64,000 nt of DNA from JAIVJG01 sp964236735 (GTDB lineage: Bacteria; Acidobacteriota; Blastocatellia; Pyrinomonadales; Pyrinomonadaceae), in NCBI GenBank assembly GCA_964236735.1, contig CAXSFM010000010.1:124001-188000 (forward strand), given 5' to 3'. Made by a program: the position numbers and the translations under genes. The notes under the pieces were generated by a model. The model ran no database searches. It was not told where the DNA came from and was given only the letters and a program-made list of their open reading frames with translations. Positions 1-8,871 of this stretch are shown here, piece after piece; the first letter of the stretch is position 1, and every line of letters begins with the position of its first letter.

Positions 1-1
1 T

Positions 2-730
2 CCGCCCGCAAGTTTGCGCGCGCGCCTGCTTGAGAGCGTCAGGACGATTCATCAACAGTCTTCTTCAACAGAGACGTTTGACGACGTTGACCGAAACGAA
101 AACGAAACGAGCGACACGCCCGACACGATTCACGCCGCAGGCTCGCGCACGCCGTTTGATGAATACGGCTCGTGGCAACTGCTGGCGTCGCGTCCCGCAT
201 TGAGGTACGGCGCGCTGGCCGCCGCGCTCATCCTCTGCGCGCTCGTCGCCACGTCCGCCGTGCTGTGGAATCGCAATCGAGAGTTGCGCGCGGAAGTTGC
301 GCGCATGGAGTCGGACGCGATCCGTTTGCAGGAGGAGTTGGCGCGCGGCCAACAGGAGTTGGTGCAGGCGCGCGACATTGAAGAGGTCGTGACGACGCCT
401 GACGCGCCCATCACCGTGCTCGCCGGGACGAAGGAAGCGCCGGATGCGCGCGCGCGTCTCGTCTATGACAGAGGGACAGGGCGTGCCTTCCTCGCGACGA
501 CGAATCTGCCGCCCGCGCCCGCCGGTAAACAATATCAACTCTGGTACATCGCCGGCGGCAAGCCTCTGCCCGGCGGCGTCTTCAACACGGATGCGTCTGG
601 CCGCGCCGTGCTGCGCGACTTCGTGCCCGTTGAGGGACGCAACGCATCGCTCTTCGCCATCACGCTCGAACCGGCGGGCGGACTCTCTGCCCCCACCGGC
701 GCGAAGTTCCTGCTCGGCGCATCTTCTTAA
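2..730 (+). CDS. Anti-sigma factor, RskA-like C-terminal domain (5' end outside window)
   Basis: The reading frame is open from the first bases of the window, so the N-terminus (probably a zinc-finger or sigma-binding region) is missing. A single transmembrane helix (around YGALAAALILCALV) is followed by a short coiled coil. A C-terminal extracytoplasmic domain follows, with the RskA/anti-sigma-K signature: GKQYQLWYI, a G-G-V-F segment, and a final LFAITLEPAGG...PTGAKFLLG. Family knowledge: such proteins hold an ECF sigma factor at the membrane and release it on a signal. The partner sigma gene should lie immediately upstream, outside the window. The nature of the signal cannot be told. Confidence 0.85.
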   Translation, partial: PPASLRARLLESVRTIHQQSSSTETFDDVDRNENETSDTPDTIHAAGSRTPFDEYGSWQLLASRPALRYGALAAALILCALVATSAVLWNRNRELRAEVARMESDAIRLQEELARGQQELVQARDIEEVVTTPDAPITVLAGTKEAPDARARLVYDRGTGRAFLATTNLPPAPAGKQYQLWYIAGGKPLPGGVFNTDASGRAVLRDFVPVEGRNASLFAITLEPAGGLSAPTGAKFLLGASS

Positions 731-840
731 AGCGACGCCGCGGCCTCTCGTCGTTCGCCCCGCGCTTTGTTAGACTACGAATCTCTCCCGCAACAATCTG
801 ATGATTCAACATTTCAACGTGAGCGAGGAAGGGGCGACAA

Positions 841-1059
841 GTGGCTAACGAAAAATCGAAATTGAAGAACCAAATTTCAGCCGAGACCGGACAGTTCGAC
901 GCGCGTTTTATGCTCTGGCGCATGTTCTGCGCCGAAAACAACGTGCCCGTCGAGACACTGCCGAGCGATTTGCAGGGTGAAATTAAAGCGAAGTGGGACA
1001 AAGTGAAGGATGATCAACTTCATCAGCCCGCCGAAAAAGGCACGTCGTCCGAACCGTGA
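841..1059 (+). CDS. Small hypothetical protein (72 aa)
   Basis: A GTG start lies a few bases after a purine-rich stretch (GAGGAAGGGG, about 823-832) that fits a strong ribosome binding site. This supports a real short gene despite the lack of recognised homology. The product is charged and soluble, with no signal peptide or membrane segment, and a probable helical middle part (FMLWRMFCAENNV). It follows the anti-sigma gene on the same strand after about 110 bases and could be on the same or its own transcript. No function is assigned. Confidence 0.55.
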   Translation: MANEKSKLKNQISAETGQFDARFMLWRMFCAENNVPVETLPSDLQGEIKAKWDKVKDDQLHQPAEKGTSSEP

Positions 1060-1077
1060 AGAGACGATGAAAGTCTG

Positions 1078-1167
1078 CGGTGACGAGTGACGAGAGGCGA
1101 GTTGGAATCAAGTCTCTGATTGCTGTTTGCTTCCTGCTCATCACTCGTCACTCGTCGCTCGTCACTG
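1078..1167. repeat. Heptamer-built hairpin (GTGACGA type)
   Basis: The left arm is made of GTGACGA-like 7-base units and the right arm of the complementary TCGTCAC units. About 30 bases of unrelated loop separate them. The right arm ends 3 bases before the stop codon of the minus-strand MBL hydrolase. It belongs to a family of similar hairpins seen throughout the window. Confidence 0.8.
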
Positions 1168-1169
1168 CT

Positions 1170-1856
1170 TTATAAATATCTTCCGCCGGCGTGGATGCCC
1201 GTGAGGAACGGGTTGGTCAGACGCTCGCGCCCGATGGTCGTCTCCGCGCCGTGCCCGGAATAGACGATCACGTCGTCGCCGAGCGGCAGAATTTTATTCA
1301 CCAGCGAATCCAACAACTCTTCAGACGAGCCGCCCGGCAAATCCGTCCGCCCGATTGAACCCGCAAACAGGCAGTCGCCGACGAACACCTTCCGCTCGCG
1401 CTTCTCAAACAACACGACGTGTCCCGGCGTGTGGCCCGGACAATGCAGCACATTGAAGTTGAGACGCCCGACCGCGTAAGTCTCGCCGTCCTCCCAATAT
1501 TTTTCGACGGGCGGCGGCGCATCGTACATGAAACCCATGCGCGCCCACTCCGCGCGCGGGACGCCGATCCAAGCGGGCTGCTCCGGCAATGCCAGATAGA
1601 GCGGCACATCCGCGCGGTGCAAAATAATTTCCGCGCCCGGCCTTCTCATCTTCAGAGCCGCCACGCCGCCGACGTGATCCAGATGCGCGTGCGTCAACGC
1701 GATGGCTTGCAACTCCAATCCGTGCCGCTCAAGCGCGCGCTCGATCTCGTCCGCGTCCTCGCCCGGATCAATGCACATCGCCCGTCCGGTTTCTTCGCAA
1801 CCGAGCACGCGCGTGTGCTGCTGAAACGCCGTCAGTGTAATTTGCTCGATAATCAT
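1170..1856 (-). CDS. MBL-fold metallo-hydrolase (glyoxalase II-like)
   Basis: This 228-residue metallo-beta-lactamase-fold enzyme carries the dinuclear metal motif THAHLDHVGG near residue 55. Further ligands follow: a His in HCPGHTPGH, an Asp in VFVGDCLFAGS and a His in YSGHGAET. The layout matches glyoxalase II/persulfide dioxygenase-like hydrolases of thioesters. The longer open frame upstream (to 1946) is rejected because it translates a hairpin repeat. The chosen ATG has GGAAGGG about ten bases upstream. It is a cytoplasmic enzyme with no signal peptide. The exact substrate cannot be read from sequence. Confidence 0.9.
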   Translation of the reverse strand: MIIEQITLTAFQQHTRVLGCEETGRAMCIDPGEDADEIERALERHGLELQAIALTHAHLDHVGGVAALKMRRPGAEIILHRADVPLYLALPEQPAWIGVPRAEWARMGFMYDAPPPVEKYWEDGETYAVGRLNFNVLHCPGHTPGHVVLFEKRERKVFVGDCLFAGSIGRTDLPGGSSEELLDSLVNKILPLGDDVIVYSGHGAETTIGRERLTNPFLTGIHAGGRYL

Positions 1857-1893
1857 TCTTACGTGACCCTTCCGTAGATGCGTGATGAAAGCA

Positions 1894-1944
1894 GAAGGAT
1901 GAAAGCCTGAGAGAGTCCGCTGCTCTGTCAGGCTTTCATCCTTC
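1894..1944. repeat. Inverted repeat between MBL hydrolase and lipoprotein genes
   Basis: Perfect 17-base arms (GAAGGATGAAAGCCTGA and its complement, 1894-1910 and 1928-1944) form a strong hairpin with a 17-base loop. It lies 20 bases past the stop of the upstream minus-strand lipoprotein gene and could act as a terminator or RNA stabiliser. Its GGATGAAAG units resemble the heptamer hairpins of the window. Confidence 0.7.
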
Positions 1945-1964
1945 ACCCCTTAATCTTCATCAAC

Positions 1965-2945
1965 TCATTTTTTCGGAGCAGTGATCGTCGTGCCGCCGTG
2001 GTGGAAGGCGGCGAGCCAATGTGCTGTGCCGCCGCTCCCGCGATTGACCCAGATCGAGGTGTGGCGCTCGCCCTCGCGCGTGAAGTCGGGCGCGGGGCCG
2101 TGCACGGTGTAGGTGACGAGCGTGGCGTCGGCGTCGAGCTTCACTTCTTTGAAGTCGCTTAAAGTGATGCCCTTAAAATCAACGCCCTTGACGGTGTCAA
2201 CGCTCTCCGTTTTGCTCAACACGCCCATCTGTTCGACTTCGAGCATGTCTTCGGTCAATAGGCTGGCGAAGCCGTCCACGTTGTTAGCCTTCAGCATGTC
2301 CCAGACCTGTTTCTCCATGTCGGTGGCTGTGGCGGCAGCGGCAGCAGGCGAAGCGACGGGGGACGCGGCGGCTGTCGCGTCTGGTTTGGCTGCTGCTGTG
2401 CCGGCGGGCGTCGGTTGACTGGATGGCGGCGCGGGCTTCGACTCGCAATCCTGATGATAGACAAGGAGCCATTTGCCGTCTCGATTGAGCCACGCGCTGC
2501 TGTCGCGCTGGTTCATGGTTGTAGCAGCCGTTTGACCCTTCGGCGTTGTCTTCGAGACCGCATCATAGGTGATGACGGCGGCGTCCTTGTCGAGCTTCAA
2601 CACTTTGAAGTTCGAGAGCGTCACGTCCGGGGGAGCGTCCTGCTCTTGAAGACTCTTGAGCAGCGCGGCCTTTTCCTGAACTGCCTCGTTGGTGACGTAA
2701 ACAAAGTCGTCGGCTAGAAGTGCGCCCATGGCAGTGGCGTCTTTCGCCTTCACTGCATCCCACGCCGCATTTTCTTTGGCGATGATGTCGGCATCCGAGA
2801 CACCTGCTGTTGACGCGGGCGACGAGGCGGGCGTCGCGGCATTGATGTTGGCTCCCGCATTGGAATTGTTACTCACTCCCGGATCGGGCGCGGCGCACGA
2901 CGAGACGACGAGCGTCAACGCCAACATGGACAAAAGTTTCCTCAT
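1965..2945 (-). CDS. Lipoprotein with two SnoaL/DUF4440-like domains
   Basis: The ATG at 2945 is preceded by GAGAGG at good spacing and opens a type II signal peptide (MRKLLSMLALTLVVSSC) with the lipidation Cys at residue 17. After an Asn/Ala/Pro/Ser-rich linker come two homologous domains of about 110 residues. Each has a helix with W-D-x-[VM]-K-A-[KN], then L-L-[AT]-[DE]-[DM] and a late 'SxWxNR' strand. This pattern fits the NTF2-like SnoaL/DUF4440 fold. A Pro/Ala/Thr-rich linker separates the two copies, suggesting internal duplication. It is probably membrane-anchored and periplasm-facing. No catalytic role can be assigned. Confidence 0.8.
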   Translation of the reverse strand: MRKLLSMLALTLVVSSCAAPDPGVSNNSNAGANINAATPASSPASTAGVSDADIIAKENAAWDAVKAKDATAMGALLADDFVYVTNEAVQEKAALLKSLQEQDAPPDVTLSNFKVLKLDKDAAVITYDAVSKTTPKGQTAATTMNQRDSSAWLNRDGKWLLVYHQDCESKPAPPSSQPTPAGTAAAKPDATAAASPVASPAAAAATATDMEKQVWDMLKANNVDGFASLLTEDMLEVEQMGVLSKTESVDTVKGVDFKGITLSDFKEVKLDADATLVTYTVHGPAPDFTREGERHTSIWVNRGSGGTAHWLAAFHHGGTTITAPKK

Positions 2946-3017
2946 CTTAAAACCTCTCTTCGGATGAATCGGCAAAGCGCGTGGGTTCTATGTCAAAACG
3001 GACGGCAAGTCAAGACT

Positions 3018-3111
3018 AATGATGAATGCGGAATGATGAGTGATGAATGAAAGACAAAGACACTCTTGATTATATTCATCATTCATCACTCATCATTCCG
3101 CATTCATCATT
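3018..3111. repeat. Heptamer-built hairpin (TGATGAA type), 33-base perfect arms
   Basis: Arms at 3018-3050 and 3079-3111 are perfect complements, built of TGATGAA/TGATGAG units interrupted by GCGGAA. The right arm ends 6 bases before the stop codon of the glycosyltransferase at 3117. Confidence 0.9.
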
Positions 3112-3116
3112 TCCTT

Positions 3117-3875
3117 TCAGTCTCGTGCGATTTCGTCGCCGAGTAGTTGCGCTTCCGGATTGGCGCGTGGAAAGCGCAGACGCCACGGCATGAGGATGGA
3201 CTCGAAGATAACCTTGCGTGAAATTTTCGACTGTCCTTCACGGCGGTCGGTGAAGATGATGGGCGCTTCCGCGAACGAGAGTCCGCCGCGATGCGTGCGA
3301 TAAGTCGCTTCGACGAGGAAGGCGTAGCCTTCGGCGACGATCAGGCCGTCGAGGATGTGCCGCAGTGCGCGCTGGCTGTAGCAACGAAAGCCGCTCGTCG
3401 TGTCGCCGATCTTCAGCCCGGTGATGGCGCACACGTAGCGGTTGGCGAAGCGGCTCAAAACCCTGCGGCGCAGAGGCCAGTTGCGGATGCCTCCGCCGGG
3501 GCAGTAGCGCGAGCCGATGACCACATCCGCTCCGGCGCGACTCGCCGCAATCAGATCGGGAATCGAGCGCGGGTCGTGCGAAAAGTCCGCGTCCATCTGC
3601 ACGAGCCGCGCGTAGCCGAGCGCGAGCGCGTGGCGATAGCCGTCCACGTAACTGCGTCCGAGTCCGCGCTGCTGACCCGTGCGACGCAGGACGGAGAAGC
3701 GCGGATTCGCGCCGAACATTTTTTCGGCGAGGTCGGCTGTGCCGTCCGGCGAGTTGTCGTCAACGAGCAACACGTCGGCGTCAGAAACGATGGCGAGCAA
3801 CTGCTCGACGAGCGCGGGCGCGTTCTCGCGTTCGTTGTAAGTGGGAACGATAATCAATGTGCGGTCTGTGTTCAT
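3117..3875 (-). CDS. Family 2 glycosyltransferase, polyprenol-phosphate mannose synthase-like
   Basis: The 252-residue product starts with IIVPTYNERENAP and VLLVDDNSPDGTAD, then QMDADFSHDP, which are the nucleotide-sugar and metal sites of dolichol/polyprenol-phosphate mannosyltransferases. SGFRCYSQRAL and EGYAFLVE are also typical of DPM1-like enzymes. There is no C-terminal membrane domain, so it matches the short, soluble Dpm1 type. It likely transfers a sugar from a nucleotide donor to polyprenyl phosphate. It is the second gene of a two-gene operon behind a GT39 membrane transferase that would use such a lipid-linked sugar. A start at 3899 is possible but has no ribosome binding site; AGAAAAG precedes 3875. 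Confidence 0.9.
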   Translation of the reverse strand: MNTDRTLIIVPTYNERENAPALVEQLLAIVSDADVLLVDDNSPDGTADLAEKMFGANPRFSVLRRTGQQRGLGRSYVDGYRHALALGYARLVQMDADFSHDPRSIPDLIAASRAGADVVIGSRYCPGGGIRNWPLRRRVLSRFANRYVCAITGLKIGDTTSGFRCYSQRALRHILDGLIVAEGYAFLVEATYRTHRGGLSFAEAPIIFTDRREGQSKISRKVIFESILMPWRLRFPRANPEAQLLGDEIARD

Positions 3876-3922
3876 CTTTTCTGACGCGCCTGTCACCATC
3901 GTGTGCGCGGCGGGCGTCGCTC

Positions 3923-5734
3923 TTATTCTTTGATGCGGTATAGGTAGATCGAATTTCCGAAAACTTTTTCCGGCGAGCGGCGTCGGTACTCGTCGAAGTA
4001 GTTGACTCGCTGCTCCTCGCTCAACTCGACGCCTCCGACTTGGCCGGGCACGGTCGAGCCGTTTAGAAAGCTCGCGCCGACGGCGACGTAGCGCGTCTCT
4101 TCCGGCTTCATGCCGGGCGGCGTGAAAATACCGACCTGCGTGATGCCGTAGCGTTCCAGTATCTGCCAGTTCAAAATCGCCGCGCCGGCTCTCTGCTCGC
4201 CATGAGCGCGCAAGTATAGCGCGAGATCGCGAATGTCGTCGCCCCATTCGACGTTCGAGTCCGAAAGATACCACCACTGCGGCGCGCGCGCGGCGAGTTG
4301 ATTCATGTACGGCATGTAATCGGGGTAAGCCCGTGCCGTCTCAATGCCGCACCAACCGAGCACAATGATGACGGCGACGAGCGCGAATGCTTGTCGCCTC
4401 TTGTTGTTGTGGCGAGCGAGCAGCCGGTCGAGAAACGCGCCGCACGCGATGCACAGAAACGGTATCGCCGGCAGATAATAACGCACGCCGATGTTGATGC
4501 CGCTCAACATCACCAGCCCCGTGTAGAGCGTGAAAGGCACGAGCAGCGCGAGCCAGCGGCTTTCACGTTTAACGTAATAATTCCACACCGCCCACGAGAG
4601 CGAGGCGAGCGAGAGCAACAGAAACGGCATCGTCGTCTTTAACGCGAAGGCGATGGGGAAGTAGTACCACCAGCCGTGCGTCGAGTACATCCCCAACAGT
4701 CCCGCCTGATGCCCGTTGTGGTTGTGCGCGATCTGCCAGCAGATGCCGTAGATGAAATCCGGCGGAAAGATTATTTGAAGCACAGATGCGGCCAACGAGA
4801 GCGGCGCGCGCAACACTTCGTCCATCCACGGCGAGAAACCTGCGGAGCTAAACGAGAAAGCGTAGGCGTCCGGCGCGCGATGTTGAAAAAGATATGCGGC
4901 GTTGACGACCAGCACGAAGGCCAGCGACAACACGAGCGCCTGCCACGCCACATCCGCGCGTCTCTGCCCGCGTCGCGGCGCGAGCGCGAAGAGCGCGACA
5001 AGCAAAACGGCGAGCAGAGGACAGAGCACGATCATCGAAAATTTCGTCACCACCGCGAGTCCCGCCGAGAGTCCGGTGTAGGCGGCGCGACGCAGAGAAG
5101 TCCCGCGCACAAGATAATCGTAAAGTGTGAAAGAGAAGAGCAGGTACGCGAGCGCGGAAGGAATGTCCGTCTGCACGACGCGGCCATGCGCGAGAATTGT
5201 CGGCTCCAGCGCGAAGAGCACGACGGCGAAGAGCGCGGCGCGCTCATTAAAAAGCCGCCGCGCATAAACGAAAACGAGCGCCCCGAGCAGCAGCGTGACG
5301 CAGATGAGCGGCACGCGCGCCCAGAACGTCATCAACTCGAAACGCGCGTCGTTAGTGCGCCAGAAAGCGTCAAAGACGTTGAGGTAGTATTCGTAGTCGA
5401 GTCCCGACTGCGAAATCATTAGCGGCGCATGTACGTCCATGAACATGAGCGGCAGCGCGCCCAGCATTTTCGCGAACGGCGGATGCTCGCTGACGGGGCG
5501 GAAATCATTCGCCGTGAGGTGGTAGTAACCGGCGGGGATGAGCAGCGTCTCGTCAATCGTGATGCTTTTCTGCCGGATGACAGTCAGAAAGTTCACGGCC
5601 ATGATGAGCAACACGAGCGCGCAGATGAGGCTCGCGCGATGGCGACGGATGAGGCTTCGTCGCACGGTCGTCGCTGCCGCAGTCGTCGCGTCCCGAGTTG
5701 TGATGTTGCTGCTGCCGCTGTCGTCGTTGTTCAT
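3923..5734 (-). CDS. GT39/ArnT-like membrane glycosyltransferase
   Basis: This 603-residue protein has about 11-12 hydrophobic segments. Just after the first one come the acidic ITIDE and the segment PVSEHPPFAKM, which match the first extracytoplasmic loop of PMT/ArnT-type (GT-C) transferases with its catalytic acidic residue. A soluble C-terminal portion of about 130 residues faces the periplasm. GT-C enzymes use polyprenyl-phosphate sugars, which the adjacent downstream Dpm1-like enzyme could supply. The acceptor (protein, lipid or polysaccharide) is unknown. The N-terminus is rich in Thr/Ala/Arg before the first membrane segment. Confidence 0.85.
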   Translation of the reverse strand: MNNDDSGSSNITTRDATTAAATTVRRSLIRRHRASLICALVLLIMAVNFLTVIRQKSITIDETLLIPAGYYHLTANDFRPVSEHPPFAKMLGALPLMFMDVHAPLMISQSGLDYEYYLNVFDAFWRTNDARFELMTFWARVPLICVTLLLGALVFVYARRLFNERAALFAVVLFALEPTILAHGRVVQTDIPSALAYLLFSFTLYDYLVRGTSLRRAAYTGLSAGLAVVTKFSMIVLCPLLAVLLVALFALAPRRGQRRADVAWQALVLSLAFVLVVNAAYLFQHRAPDAYAFSFSSAGFSPWMDEVLRAPLSLAASVLQIIFPPDFIYGICWQIAHNHNGHQAGLLGMYSTHGWWYYFPIAFALKTTMPFLLLSLASLSWAVWNYYVKRESRWLALLVPFTLYTGLVMLSGINIGVRYYLPAIPFLCIACGAFLDRLLARHNNKRRQAFALVAVIIVLGWCGIETARAYPDYMPYMNQLAARAPQWWYLSDSNVEWGDDIRDLALYLRAHGEQRAGAAILNWQILERYGITQVGIFTPPGMKPEETRYVAVGASFLNGSTVPGQVGGVELSEEQRVNYFDEYRRRSPEKVFGNSIYLYRIKE

Positions 5735-5915
5735 GCAGGAGAGTGAAATCCGAAGCGTGTCCCGAAAGCGCGCTATTATGAGTTAACTTCCCGTTTCGCG
5801 CCACTGCCCGTAGCGCGTTTTGCCCGCACGCGATTTTTACGGGACAACAACTTGGTGGCATACTGAAACTAATCTGTTAACAACACGCAAGACATCTACG
5901 GACGGAGGCATCAAC

Positions 5916-8018
5916 TTGAAAGTCACGATTCGCTTTTTATTATCCATCTCCCTTTTATCAATTGGCACATTGACCGCCGCCGCTCATACGGCGACGACGC
6001 ACGCGCAAAAACCTTTGCCGCCAACGCAGCACGCCGCGCAGACGAAAGAGAATTCGTCGCTCGTCGAGCGCGTCGGCACGACCGGCATCCTCCAACTCGA
6101 AGCGGAAAGCTTTAAGTCGCTCACCACACGCCAGCAAATACTCGCTTACTATTTGAGTCAGGCGTCCATCGCCGTTGACCCGATCATCTACGATCAGGCA
6201 TCGCGCTTCGGCCTGCGACAAAAACGAATTCTCGAAGCCATCGTCTCGCACCCGAAAGGAATCGCGCCCGATGCTTTGAAGAAAATTACGGACTACACCA
6301 AACTCTTCTGGACGAACACGGGCAATCACACCAACTCGACGGCGCAGAAATTTTTGCCCGACTTCACGCCCGCCGAACTTGAAGCGGCAGGCTTGGAGGC
6401 CATCAAAAACGGCGGCCTCCTGATGACGCCCGCAGAGTTTCGCACGGAACTCGCCGCGCTCCGCCCGTCGTTCTTTGACCCGAACTTCGAGCCGATGTCC
6501 ACGGCCAAGAGTCCGCAGGGCGGCCTCGACATTATTCAGGCCAGCGCGAACAATTTTTACAGCAACGTGACGCTCGCCGATCTCAAAAATTTCAAGGAGC
6601 AGTATCCGCTCAACTCGCGTCTCGTGAAAACGCCGGACGGCAAACTCGTCGAGCAGGTCTATCGCACGGGCACGCCCGACGGGAGCGTCCCCGCCGGTCT
6701 CTACGCTGAATATTTGCAGAAGGCCATCAATTACTTGCAGCAGGCGCGCTCCTTCGCCGAGCCGGGACAGACAGCGGTCATTGACGCGCTCATCCGTTAT
6801 TACCAGACGGGCGAGTACGCTGACTGGATTCGCGTCGGCGAGGCTTGGGTGCAGAATCGCGTGGACGTGGATTTCTCGAACGGCTTCGTCGAAGTTTATC
6901 GCGACGCGCGCGGCACGAAGGGCGCGATTCAAGGCTTTGTCACGATTACGGATCGCACGCTCAACCAGTTGATGACCAAAGTCGCGGACAACGCGCAGTA
7001 TTTCGAGAACCGCGCGCCGTGGGCTGAACAGTACAAAAAGCAGGGCGTCAAACCGCCGGTCGCGATGGCCGTCGAGTCGCTCGTGGAAAACGGCGACTTC
7101 AATATCACGACCATCGGCGACAATCTGCCGAACGAAAACGAGATACACGAAAAATACGGCACGAAGAATTTCTTCTTCACCGCCGCAACGCGCGCCTTCG
7201 CACGCGCGGCGGGCACGGCCTCGCTCGAAGAGTTCGCTGCGTCGCCCGAAGAGGTGCGAATCGTCAAGCAGTACGGCGAAGAGGCCGACCGTCTGATGAC
7301 GGCGTTGCATGAAGTCGTCGGGCACGGCTCCGGCAAGCTCAACCCGAAACTGGATCACGAGCCGCAGTTTTACCTCAAAGAATATTACTCGACGCTCGAA
7401 GAGGCGCGCGCCGATTTGATGGCGCTCTGGAACGTCTCAGACCCGCGCCTGCGCGAACTCGGACTCGTCTCGCACCCGGACGTGGCGAAGGCGATGTACT
7501 ACGCGGCGGCGCGTGTCATGCTCACGCAGTTGCGCTCCATCCCGAAGGGCGATCAGATAGAGGAAGACCACCAGCGCAACCGCCAACTCATCGCGAATTA
7601 CATCATGGACAAGACCGGCGCGATTGAAATGGTCGAGCGCAACGGCAAGCACTACGTCGTCGTCAAAGATTTCGACAAGATGCGCGCGGGCGTCGGCGAA
7701 CTGCTCGCCGAGTTGATGCGGATCAAGGCCGAAGGCGACTTTGACGCCATCAAGACGCTGATTGATAAATACGCCGTCCACTTCGACACGGGCGTCCGCG
7801 ATGAAGTCGTCGCGCGTTATAAAAAACTCGGCCTGCCCACTTACTTCGCGGGCATCAACCCAGACCTCGTGCCGGCGTTGGACGCGCGCGGAAAAGTGAC
7901 GGGCGTCCGCATCGTCTATCCGCGCGACTTCATGCGCCAGCGACTCTCATACAGCGCGATGTACGCGCCCGAACTCGTCGGGGGCACGAAAGCCGCAGTA
8001 ACGCGCGGCAGGAAGTAA
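5916..8018 (+). CDS. Secreted M49 (dipeptidyl-peptidase III-like) zinc peptidase
   Basis: A TTG start at 5916 preceded by GGAGG gives a 700-residue protein whose first 30 residues form a signal peptide ending around AHAQ. The zinc site is HEVVGHGSGK (H465, E466, H470), matching the HExxxGH motif peculiar to family M49. The second site is EEARAD at about 495-500, matching EECRAE. Family M49 enzymes remove dipeptides from oligopeptide N-termini. The signal peptide points to a periplasmic or extracellular role in peptide nutrition. The frame is open further upstream, but that part has no signal-peptide character and no ribosome binding site. The second motif lies closer to the first than in eukaryotic DPP III, which suggests a shortened bacterial form. 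Confidence 0.9.
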   Translation: MKVTIRFLLSISLLSIGTLTAAAHTATTHAQKPLPPTQHAAQTKENSSLVERVGTTGILQLEAESFKSLTTRQQILAYYLSQASIAVDPIIYDQASRFGLRQKRILEAIVSHPKGIAPDALKKITDYTKLFWTNTGNHTNSTAQKFLPDFTPAELEAAGLEAIKNGGLLMTPAEFRTELAALRPSFFDPNFEPMSTAKSPQGGLDIIQASANNFYSNVTLADLKNFKEQYPLNSRLVKTPDGKLVEQVYRTGTPDGSVPAGLYAEYLQKAINYLQQARSFAEPGQTAVIDALIRYYQTGEYADWIRVGEAWVQNRVDVDFSNGFVEVYRDARGTKGAIQGFVTITDRTLNQLMTKVADNAQYFENRAPWAEQYKKQGVKPPVAMAVESLVENGDFNITTIGDNLPNENEIHEKYGTKNFFFTAATRAFARAAGTASLEEFAASPEEVRIVKQYGEEADRLMTALHEVVGHGSGKLNPKLDHEPQFYLKEYYSTLEEARADLMALWNVSDPRLRELGLVSHPDVAKAMYYAAARVMLTQLRSIPKGDQIEEDHQRNRQLIANYIMDKTGAIEMVERNGKHYVVVKDFDKMRAGVGELLAELMRIKAEGDFDAIKTLIDKYAVHFDTGVRDEVVARYKKLGLPTYFAGINPDLVPALDARGKVTGVRIVYPRDFMRQRLSYSAMYAPELVGGTKAAVTRGRK

Positions 8019-8045
8019 TTTGGAGACTTGTTTCGGAGACGAATA

Positions 8046-8495
8046 ATGGACACGAAGCAGGAAGAGGCGCAGTTGATTCTCAAGCTGTATGAACTAAGAC
8101 GCGACGAGACGCTCAGGCGCGCGCGTGCGTGGTACACGGTTGAGTTCAACCCGCAGAGCGCGGCGGACATCGTCAACTTAATGCGGAGCGGCCATCCTGA
8201 AAGCTCCTATTACCGCATGGTCACGACCTACTGGGAGATGGCTGCGGCCTTCGTCACGAGCGGGGCGATTGACGAAGCGTTGTTCCACAAGACGAACACG
8301 GAACATCTCGCCATCTACGCCAAGCTTGAGCCATACATCGCGGACGTGCGCGCGGCCTTCGGGCTGCCGGATTATCTCTCAGAACTCGAGCGCGTAGCCC
8401 GGAGCGCGCCCGGCGCTGAAGAATATTTCGTGAAGATACGCGGGCTGTTGAAGCGTTGGAACGAGAGCGCGGCATCAGCGAAGCAATCGAGTTGA
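8046..8495 (+). CDS. Hypothetical helical protein (149 aa)
   Basis: ATG with GGAGAC a few bases upstream. The product looks all-helical, with no signal peptide or membrane segment: an N-terminal charged helix (ILKLYELRRDETLRRARAW), a central YYRMVTTYWEMAAAFV segment and a C-terminal helix ending KRWNESAAS. It follows the M49 peptidase by 27 bases and precedes the GDT1-family gene by 19 bases, so the three are probably co-transcribed. The DUF4760 family is a weak guess only; no function is assigned. Confidence 0.7.
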   Translation: MDTKQEEAQLILKLYELRRDETLRRARAWYTVEFNPQSAADIVNLMRSGHPESSYYRMVTTYWEMAAAFVTSGAIDEALFHKTNTEHLAIYAKLEPYIADVRAAFGLPDYLSELERVARSAPGAEEYFVKIRGLLKRWNESAASAKQSS

Positions 8496-8514
8496 GAGCA
8501 AAGGAAAAAGCAAG

Positions 8515-8787
8515 ATGCTCTGGAAAACTTTTTTCACGGTGTTGACGACCGTGTTCCTCGCGGAGATCGGCGACAAGACGCAACTCGCCACGATGCTCTT
8601 CGCGTCGGAGGAAAAGACAAGCAAGTGGGTCATCTTCGCGGGCGCATCTCTCGCGCTCGTGCTGGCGGCAGGCATCGGCGTGCTCGTCGGCGCGCAACTC
8701 GAAAAGTTCATCGCGCCGCGCACGCTTAAACTACTCGCGGGCGTCGGCTTCATCGCCGTCGGCGCGTGGACGCTGCTCGCCAAATAA
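8515..8787 (+). CDS. TMEM165/GDT1 (UPF0016) family transporter, single-repeat form
   Basis: The 90-residue protein has three membrane segments and the family signature EIGDKTQLAT at residues 17-26. Most family members carry this motif twice in two inverted halves, whereas this gene encodes one half only, so it would have to work as a homodimer. Known members move Mn2+ or Ca2+ across membranes. AAGGA precedes the ATG. No second half is found next to it. Confidence 0.85.
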   Translation: MLWKTFFTVLTTVFLAEIGDKTQLATMLFASEEKTSKWVIFAGASLALVLAAGIGVLVGAQLEKFIAPRTLKLLAGVGFIAVGAWTLLAK

Positions 8788-8871
8788 TGTTTGTCCAATG
8801 AATAAACATTCGCCAAAAATTCAGAGTTGAATTAGCATCTTATTGTATGTTTACAGAGAAGAGAGGTATTT

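Noticed and set aside
1857..1946. N-terminal extension of the MBL hydrolase
   Set aside because: It translates the inverted repeat at 1894-1944 and has no ribosome binding site; the ATG at 1856 fits the family start.
4676..5422. Plus-strand reading frame opposite the GT39 gene
   Set aside because: It is the complement of a well-supported membrane protein, Arg/Glu-rich, with no ribosome binding site.
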